Positions 56,835 through 64,000 of a DNA stretch of 64,000 nucleotides are shown one piece after another. Both the position numbers and the translations under genes were made by a program. The stretch is from Coenobita brevimanus (lineage: Eukaryota > Arthropoda > Malacostraca > Decapoda > Coenobitidae), in NCBI GenBank assembly GCA_032717465.1, contig CM064732.1, positions 34,477,455-34,541,454 on the forward strand, written 5' to 3'. Numbering within the stretch: the stretch's first letter is position 1; each line of letters opens with the position of its first letter. The notes beneath the pieces were generated by a model. The model ran no database searches. It was not told the origin of the DNA and worked only from the letters and a program-made list of their open reading frames with translations.

Positions 56835-57564
56835 CTACAGGTAGGGTGCATATGAAGAAGCAAGGGCAATACTTCTCTTCACCAACTGTACCACACCTGA
56901 AACAGTGGGCTCCGACACAACTGTGGCTTCCTTCTTCCCACCTTCCGGAACAATATCAACCTTAAAAAGGGGTAAAACATCAGAATTTCCCTGATTAACA
57001 ACTGGGGAACCAACTGAAGGGGTAACCACTGGAGCTCCAAAAGAAACAAAGCTCACTGGCTTCACAACACCTAACTTTCGCCAACATCTATCCACAGTGT
57101 GACCTGGCCTCTTACAATATGAGCAAGTAAATGGATGGCGTGTAGGTTTTGGGGAAATGTGAGGTGTATCAGGTTTGGATGTGGAGTAATTCGTGGAAAT
57201 GGGCCTCTGAGATGGTTGTTTGGGGAGTTGAAAGGGGTAACACTTTTGAGGAACACTCCTATGAACTTCCTTACCTTTATTCAAATTCTTAAACATTAAA
57301 TAGGAGTAGACTGTAGTACCAGTCGAGCAGGGCAGTACTCCCGAGGTGGATGAAAAGCTGATGACAGGGAGAGATGGAGCTCCCGTTTCATCAGCCCTCA
57401 GGACTAGTTCCTGACCATCCCCCTTTGCTGAACTTTTTCAGTGTCTTAGTAACATGGAGAGTAGGCCAGGATGCTCTCCAATACAAGTTTCTCTAACTAT
57501 CTACACCAAACTACATGCATAGTACACACTACACTTCCTTTATCAAAATTCAAAAGAAAATTAT
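56835..57564 (-). pseudogene. gag C-terminal part with CCHC knuckle
   Basis: The frame from 57296 reads CSYCKRPGHTVDRC, a C-x2-C-x4-H-x4-C zinc knuckle, preceded by a basic Pro/Ser-rich stretch (KQPSQRPISTNYSTSKPDTP). DNA from 57564 to 57297 continues the gag coding region interrupted by the LINE: DDY at 60606 would join NFLLNFDKGS here. Stops near 57500-57300 break it. Confidence 0.75.
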
Positions 57565-60500
57565 AGCTACCCAACATAGGGCCTCGGAGTCCCCAGGGGG
57601 TGGGATCATAAATGCCCTCACCTTCCGCCCTCTCCCGGTGACGACTTCAGCTGGCTGGAACAACTGTCTCACTCACTTCTTCTTCATTACTGCAACATTC
57701 GTGGCCTTTCCACTAACTTTCGCTCTGTTGAACACCACCTTTCTTCCTCTAAACCTTACCTTCTATTTCTAACTGAGACTCAGCTGTCTGAGGCAACTGA
57801 CAGCAAACCCTTTCCTGTACCCTCCTACTTTCTCTATACTCATTTCAAAGCCAAAGGTGGCTGTTGTGTATATATATGCAACAACTTATCTTGCTCTCGT
57901 GTTCCTGAAATCGATTCTTGTGAATTCTCTACACTCTGGCTTTGGCTTTCCTGTCTTTCTCTGACTATATAAATATATATGCACTGTTTACTTATCCCTT
58001 AATTCTACTGACTATCAAAAATTCTTCTACTATCTTACTTCTACGATGGAACACATTCTATCCATTTCTCCTTTCTCTGAAATCTCCATTTTAGTTTTCA
58101 ATATTCACCACCACCTTTGGCTCTCCTCTCCTTTCACAGATCCACCTGGTGAACAAGCCTACATCTTTTCTATCGTTAATGACCTAGAGCAGCTTGTACA
58201 GCACCCTACCCGTATCCCTGACCACCTTGGAGAGAGCTCCAACATACTTGACCCCTTCCTTACAGCTAATCCTTGTGCTTACATTGTTAATCTTTTCTTT
58301 CTGTTGGGCTCCTCTGATCACAACCTTATCACCTTAACCTGTCCTATCGCTCTGGAACGGCCTGTGGACCATCCAAAGAAACGTTGTCTGTGGCACTTTG
58401 GAGCTGCGTGCTGGGAGGCCCTCAGGCAGTACTTCTTTGATTTTCCCTGGAATGATTATCGCTTCCATGGCTGGGAGCCATTTCAATGTGTCTTGCGCAT
58501 TACGGAGGTTATTCTCTTGGGCATGGAAGCATACATTCCTTTCTCATATCCTTTGACTAATGCAAGCCGTGGTTTAATCATGCTTGTTCTAATGCTGTCT
58601 GCAACAAGGAGAGGGCCTATAAATGGTACCAGAGCTAACCCAACCCTGAATCACATTTTGCTTATGTTTCTGCCTGAAATCGTGCTAAGTCTGTTCTTCG
58701 CTCTGCTAAAAATAATTTCATCCGTACTAAATGCTCCCAACTCTCCAACTCGAATTCTTCCTGCTCCTTCTGGTACCTTGCCAAAAACCTTTCTAACAAC
58801 TTTACCTCATCATCCTTCCCTCCTGTTTTCTACTCTGATGGTTCTGTAGCTATTTCTTCTACTTATAAAGCAGATCTCTTCACTCAGACTTTCTCCTCCA
58901 ATTCCACCTTAGACGATTCCGGTGCTGTTCCTCCTTCACCTCCCCCCTCTGACTTCCTCATGACTGACATTAAAATTGCTTCATCTGATATATTTTCTGC
59001 CATCACAGGCCTCAATACTAAGGCATATGAGCCTGATGGAGTCCCACCTGTTGTTCTCAAGAACTGTGCTTCTGTGCTTATGCCCTGCCTAGGCAAACTT
59101 TTTCATCTTTGTCTATCAACTTGTACCTTTCCTTCTTGCTGGAAGTTTGCTCTCATTCAGCCAGTCCCAAAGAAGAGTGACCATTCCCAACCCTCTAACT
59201 ATCGTCCAATTGCTGTAACATCCTGTTTTTCAAAAGTTTTCGAGTCAATTCTTAATAGAAAAATTTTAAAGCATCTTTCCTACCACAACCTTCTTTCTGA
59301 TTGTCAGTATGGGTTCCGTCAGGGGCGCTCCACTGGCGATCTTCTCACCTACCTTTCAGACTTCTGACAGCAAACCCTTTTGGGACTTTGGAGAAAGCTT
59401 TGCCATTGCACTTGACATCTCAAAGGCTTTTGATCGAGTTTGGCATAAATCTTTAATTTCTAAACTGCTCTCTTACGGTTTCTATCCTTCTATGAGTGCC
59501 TTCATCAATAGCTTCCTTTCTGGTCATTCTATAGCCGCTGTTGTAGACGGCCATCATTCTTGTCCTAGATCTATCAACAGTGGTGTTCAACAGGGCTCTG
59601 TCCTATCACCAACTCTCTTCCTTGTATTCATCAATGACCTTCTAAACTGTACATCTAACCCTATCCACTCGTACACTGATGACCCCACCCTTCACTTTTC
59701 CATTCGGTTCCCACAACGTCCGTCTCAGCAGTTACTTCAACAAACAAGGGATGAGGCTATGGCACACCTAATGTCTGACTTACTGATATCTCTGACTGAG
59801 GTAAAAATAATCTTGTTTTTAATGCATCAATGACTCACTTCTTACGCCTATCAACCCGACAAAATATTCCACAGGTGTACCAACTAATGTTTAATAATAC
59901 TCAGGTTAATCCTGCATCATTCTTAAACATGCTTAGGGTTTTATTCACTTGGGACTGATCTTGAAAAGATCATATTATATCTCTTGTCAAATCTGCTTCC
60001 AAGAGATTAGGTGTGCTAAGCCGACTCCGTTCCTTTTTTACCCCTGCACAATTGTTGACTCTATACACGGGTTTTATCCGTCCCTGTGTGGAGTACAACT
60101 TGCATGTGTGGGGAGGTTCTCCACATACAGCTCTTCTCAATAGGCTGGAGTCAAAAGCTTTTTGTCTCATTAGCTCGCCTCCTCTTACTGGGTCCCTTCA
60201 ACCTCTTTCTCTTCACTGCACTGTTGCATCTTTATCTCTTTTCTATCGCTACTTTGGTGGTCGCTGCTCCTCTGAACTGTCTGCATGCATTCCTCCACCT
60301 CTACGACGGGTGCGTAGCACCCGTCTAGCAGCAAACTCTCATCCTTTTTCTGTCCAACTCTCTAATGCAAGAGTTAACCGTTACTCCCAGTCCTTCATTT
60401 ATGCAACAAGTCAGCTCTGGAACTGTCTCTCTCTGTATTTCCTGCTTCCTATGATATCCAGTCTTTCAAACGCAGTGTGTCCAGGCATCTCAAAATGATC

Positions 60501-60605
60501 GGATCTTGAATTTGGCAGTTGTTTGTATTTTGTTTTTCTCTTGGAAGGAACAGTTCCTGTGTACTCGTGGCGTTTGGTTCCTTGTTCCTAGCATAAAAAA
60601 AAAAT
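57565..60605 (+). mobile_element. jockey-like LINE, nearly full-length, inserted in gag
   Basis: A 3.0-kb non-LTR retrotransposon with an endonuclease start near 57690 and an A-run near 60595-60604 at its 3' end. On both sides the flank is gag of the host LTR element on the opposite strand, which proves insertion. It is the same family as the fragments at 10.7, 45.8 and 50.2 kb. A clear target duplication is not visible; the AT-rich junctions (AAAATTAT and TAATCATC) obscure it. Confidence 0.88.
57690..60498 (+). pseudogene. LINE ORF2 endonuclease-reverse transcriptase
   Basis: The AP-endonuclease part: CNIRGLSTNFRSVEHHLSSS, FLTETQLSEATDSKPFPVPS, then in 58046-58350 a shifted EISIL..FNIHHHLWLSSPF, QHPTRIPDHLGES, LGSSDHNLITLTCP. 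The RT: 58960-59367 (EPDGVPPVVLKNCASVLMPC, IQPVPKKSDHSQPSNYRPIA, LSDCQYGFRQGRSTGDLL), 59309-59833 (ALDISKAFDRVWHKSLISK, QQGSVLSPTLFLVFINDL, SYTDDPT at the catalytic box, where Thr replaces the usual Ala). The C-terminal region 60013-60498: RLRSFFTPAQLLTLYTGFIR, PCVEYNLHVWGGSPHTALLN. About six frameshifts or stops: clearly dead but less decayed than the 10.7-kb copy. Confidence 0.88.
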
Positions 60606-60770
60606 AATCATCTGCATAAACTGCAGCTTCATCGGCATTCTTAACTTTCTTAGTAGGAAAGGAAGTTCTTAAATCTGCATCAGTTTTATCAAGGAAGTTC
60701 TCGAGGATAACAAGTTCCTCAACCCCGTAATGCCTAATCACATCAATTGATGCCATGGGAGTTTTATGCC
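60606..60770 (-). pseudogene. gag N-terminal fragment of the Gmr1-type element
   Basis: Minus-strand FWHKTPMASIDVIRHYGVEE, then LVILENFLDKTDADLRTSF and NADEAAVYADDY match the gag region just before the zinc knuckle (LVLLEEF...DLR...AA.LADDY pattern). The LINE interrupts directly after ADDY. The part upstream of about 60775 is not recognisable as gag, so a deletion or another insertion is likely there. Confidence 0.65.
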
Positions 60771-61514
60771 AAAACTCCTACTTCCATCAATTGAGGAGGG
60801 CCTGTAAAAACCTGGAGTTCTTCCTCCGCCCTGATTATGACGTACATGGCTTCAGGCCAATGAGAACTCACTTCTGACGTGGTGGAAGGGAGGGTCGGAC
60901 CAACCTGGGCAGTGGGGGGGCACCCCGTCTCTGGGCTGAGTCGGTGCCACCCCCTACTCCACTCACTCATTCTCTCCTTGTCCCCCATCACCTTCCCACC
61001 CCTCCACGCACCTGCATCTCTCCTCCCACCACAATTTGTGTCCCGTCTCACACACTCTCACCCCTCCTCCCACCCTGCTAGCCTTGTGTCCCCTCCGAAC
61101 CCCACCCCATCCCTCCCTCCTTGTCCCTCACTGCCCTCCCACTCCCAACAGACTCCCTCACTTCATATTCTGGCCTGATGTACTATTACGGCCAGGAGTT
61201 CTTAGCCACACTCGTCCAGCCAACCCGTGTATGTGGCAGTGTCGCATTCACGAGCACAGAAGTTGCCTTAGATGCATTTCTGTCGAAAAATATCCCTTCA
61301 GCTTTGGGCTTGTGCTAATGGCTAAAGCAATAGTAATATTTACTTTGAAGGTTTGACTCTGATAACACGAATATACCATATATATTTAATAACTTGTTTC
61401 TCGTATGGAGCCAAGCAAGTGACAAATATGTATATTCTGTTCCACTCCACGACTTCCTGTAGGTTTGAACCAGCGAACACAGAGTGAAGAAGTTCGAAAC
61501 ATTAATTTGTTAAC

Positions 61515-61562
<48 letters not shown>

Positions 61563-61861
61563 CGGGTGCCTGTGAATTTTAGAGGAATGAGGTGGAGAAA
61601 TGAAGTGCTCAACACAGTTAAACAGGGATTTTTCCTTTCGTTTCGGTTGGCTTTCTCTGCCTGAATGACTAAATGAAGGTAAATTATGAAATATATTAAC
61701 TGGATGACGAAGTGGTAATAGGGTCTGGCTAATAGCTGTTTGGTCCAAGGTGTGCAGTGGTAAGCCTAATTCCAAGCAACGGTCACTGTTAAAAGGTGGA
61801 TATTTTAGGTCCCATTTATTTTAAATATTTCCATGTATGTTTACGTGTATGCCACTATGGA
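60771..61861. other. unassigned DNA with AG microsatellite
   Basis: C/T-rich from 60900 to 61170, then mixed; AG at 61517-61559. Plus-strand frames of 65-106 residues show no resemblance. Expected to contain the start of gag and the 5' UTR of the LTR element, but I cannot see them. Confidence 0.4.
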
Positions 61862-62976
61862 CCGTCGTGTTTGAATGTGCACCAAATTGACTTTGTATTC
61901 CAACCAAAGCCCTCATTGTTTGTATGATACCGAATTATACAGATACATATTAAAGCAATGATATCTTTAATGATAAACATGTGCCTTTTAAACGATTAGA
62001 GATAAAAATGAAAGACATTGGTAACAAAGCTAAGTAAAGTCGTAATTGGACGCATACGGACAACAGTCAGCGACTGATTTATTTGTTTAAATTAATATAA
62101 ACACGTTTGACTTCGTTCACACTGCATGCGGTTTTATTATAGCGACAGAGTTCAACTATTATTTTCTTATGGGCATTGCTTTTATCTTACTTTCCTTACG
62201 TCCACCATTAACAAAAATTCGGTTCATTCAACACTGATGTAATTCATTATTTCCCAGTTCCTCTCAGTCGAGGGGACAGAGATATATTGTGCTTGAGGAG
62301 ACGGTGCATGGTGGCCAGGGATAGGGATGTATATCTGCCTGTCTGCATGTGTCTCTTATGGTACTTATGAAAATGTTCAGGAAAATCAAACACCAAACTT
62401 ACTAATGTAAGAAATAATTTTACTGAATCTGACTATGAATAAAAACAAATGCAGATTTTTCAAGCTGTTACCTATGAAGGTAATGAAAATGTGTATGTAC
62501 ACTATATACAGTATATACTGAGAATAGCAGGTATTGGCCAAGTGAGGTAGGTGTGTGTGTGTGTGCGTGTGTGTGCTTACACAAATCATAATTATTAGAA
62601 GATAAGCTAAGTGTATCTAGGGTAAGGTTGTATATTAGTAGATGAGGTAATGAAGGGCATGGTGTAAACTGTGGACTGTGACACCGTGTAGAAGTGGTGG
62701 GAAAAACATTCGAGCCTTCACAGGACCTCGGGACCGCATTGTTATGAACATCTGAACTCCCACCACAGTCGCTGAGTCCGTATGCGTCCAGTTGCGACTT
62801 TACTTAGTTTTGTTTCCAATGTCATTCATGTTTATCACTAATATTTTAAAAGGCACGTATTTATCATTCAAGGTATCATTGCTTTAATCTGTATCTGTAT
62901 AATCTGATATCTTACAAATAAATGAGGGCCTTGGCTGGAATACAAAATCAGTTTAGAGCACATTCAAACACAACAG
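61862..62976. mobile_element. long inverted-repeat (foldback) element
   Basis: Arms 61862-62076 and 62766-62976 are inverted copies with moderate divergence. Shared landmarks are GTCCGTATGCGTCCA, ATCATTGCTTTAAT, TGTATCTGTATAAT and CACATTCAAACAC. The 689-bp centre holds a GT run (62551-62575) and no ORF. Outer ends lack a recognisable target duplication. Confidence 0.8.
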
Positions 62977-63178
62977 AAATTGACCAATCACTGCCCGAAA
63001 GCATCGTGTAGTGTTACCAGATCCATCTGTCCTCAGCTGACAGAATCAGTGCGTCAGACTCCCTGGACCTGACTATAATTCTACCCGCCATGATGACACA
63101 CAACCACAATGACACAATACTAAACAAAATATCATGGTATTATCGTGGTGCGGTAACATTAATTTATATGTTATGAGA
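62977..63178. other. unassigned, adjacent to LTR
   Basis: If the direct repeat is a 5' LTR on the minus strand, the primer-binding site should lie immediately left of 63179. The sequence there (minus: TCTCATAACATATAAATT) does not resemble a tRNA 3' end. Confidence 0.35.
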
Positions 63179-64000
63179 TGGGAGTAGGCAACAGTAGATA
63201 ACTAGATTTGACTGTAAGAAAACTGAGAAAAAAATAATCAGTGAAAACGGAAATGATCAAATAATTAATGAAATTAATTAATGAAAATAAAAACATTAAC
63301 TCCAGTCTCGCAATGCAGGTCCAAAAGTAAATAAAATTAGTTAACATTAGCAAGGGCAAAATAAACACGATGAAAAATACTTAATATAATACAAGCTAGT
63401 AGTACTTATTAGATTTACAATAATATAACATAAAGAATGAGAAAAAAAGCCACCTGATAATACCCTGAATAATCACACCAAACTCTGGGAACAAACTTAT
63501 CAGACAAAGGAAATAAAATCATACAAGAGAAGTTAACTAAACTGCACACAATAATTGCCACAAATAATGATACTAATAATACAGTGACAATAACCTGTCA
63601 TTGGATGCTGAAACACAGGGAAAAGATGTTCAGAAATATATTCAGCCAAAATATTTCTTCTCTTCGCTTTCTTATCTCCAGGCCAAACACTTCCTCTTTT
63701 GACGCCAATCCCACAAAAACTCTCTCTACATCCAGAATTTCCCCCTTATATACCCTCCGGAAGTGTGCTCACATCAGCCCCCAGTTGCAGGCCAGACGAG
63801 AAATATACAGACTAGAGTTAAGCGAATTAATCTCTCCGCCATACTCCAAACGTTATAAATATCGTTGGTGAAAACAAATCTTTATGTCGCCAGTTCATGC
63901 TCCACCGGAAGTCTCTGATATTACAAACAATTTTAGTCACACCTACGCCGAGAGAGCAAACACAATTAACTAAGATTTTATAAATGTGTGTGTACTGACA
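63179..64000 (-). repeat. probable 5' LTR, may run off the window
   Basis: Direct repeat of 52372-53112 in the same orientation. On the minus strand it ends CTCCCA and contains a good TATA box (TATATAAG, 63745-63752 on the plus strand reversed), in the right orientation to drive the minus-strand element. It has a 66-bp segment (about 63810-63875) missing from the other copy. The last bases of the window, ACTGACA, match the end of the other copy, so its upstream end is at or beyond 64000. Confidence 0.6.

Larger units (their letters stand above)
52372..64000 (-). mobile_element. Gmr1-type Ty3/gypsy-like LTR retrotransposon, interrupted
   Basis: Minus-strand domain order is gag (CCHC) - aspartic protease - integrase - reverse transcriptase - RNase H, between two direct repeats that are probable LTRs. 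Integrase before reverse transcriptase is the order of Gmr1-group elements. The protease-to-integrase linker FPICAVTRSMSLA and the integrase-to-RT junction (AHLPRDQASQL, QHNVDVGDAVHV) also agree with that group as I remember it. A LINE (57565-60605) and a foldback element (61862-62976) are inserted. Every domain has stops or frameshifts. Its upstream end may lie beyond the window, and assigning the LTRs to this element is inference. Confidence 0.75.

Overview
This window looks like non-coding, repeat-saturated arthropod DNA, most probably from a decapod crustacean and perhaps a brachyuran crab. The evidence is the extreme density of microsatellites (AG, GT, AT, ATT, GAT), the AT-rich background, and non-LTR retrotransposon proteins that I recognise from memory as typical of swimming-crab genomes. 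The species call is an inference. I found no intact host protein gene, no rRNA, no functional tRNA and no CRISPR array. Nearly everything with coding character is a dead or broken mobile element.

Layout. 1-3.75 kb: a SINE-like unit, then 2 kb of GAT-rich low-complexity DNA with a 12-copy 27-bp minisatellite. 3.75-6.7 kb: a broken multi-copy ORF family in near-identical head-to-head duplication. 7-10.6 kb: microsatellites and unassigned DNA. 10.7-15.6 kb: a nested pile-up. A jockey-like LINE abuts a ZBED5-like hAT transposase pseudogene, which is split by a 1.6-kb terminal-inverted-repeat element, which in turn contains a 774-bp piggyBac-like element. 16.4-18.2 kb: another broken transposase-like ORF. 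20.6-22.3 kb: a degenerate ~145-bp repeat array. 23.3-24.1 kb: a GC-rich block with a 27-bp coding-like minisatellite. 26-27.3 kb: CR1/L2-like LINE ends. 28.9-30.4 kb: a hAT-type MITE with a perfect 8-bp target duplication and a second piggyBac-like element. 31-38 kb: SINE-like units, widespread short interspersed repeats and a degenerate LINE. 39.8-40.1 kb: a snap-back MITE. 43.6-46.2 kb: LINE 3' ends, one carrying a perfect 23-bp-arm palindrome. 46.7-49.3 kb: a broken copy of a large uncharacterised multi-copy ORF family.

The most structured element runs from 52.4 kb to the window end on the minus strand. It is a decayed Ty3/gypsy-like LTR retrotransposon whose domains read gag - protease - integrase - reverse transcriptase - RNase H. 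Integrase lies upstream of reverse transcriptase, as in the Gmr1 group and unlike ordinary Ty3/gypsy. Two similar direct repeats at 52.4-53.1 kb and from 63.2 kb to the window end are its probable LTRs. A nearly full-length jockey-like LINE (57.6-60.6 kb) is inserted in its gag, and a long inverted-repeat element (61.9-63.0 kb) lies in its 5' region.

The elements do not form a pathway. They record successive insertions, and the nesting gives a relative age order. All identities and boundaries come from reading by eye and none from a database search.
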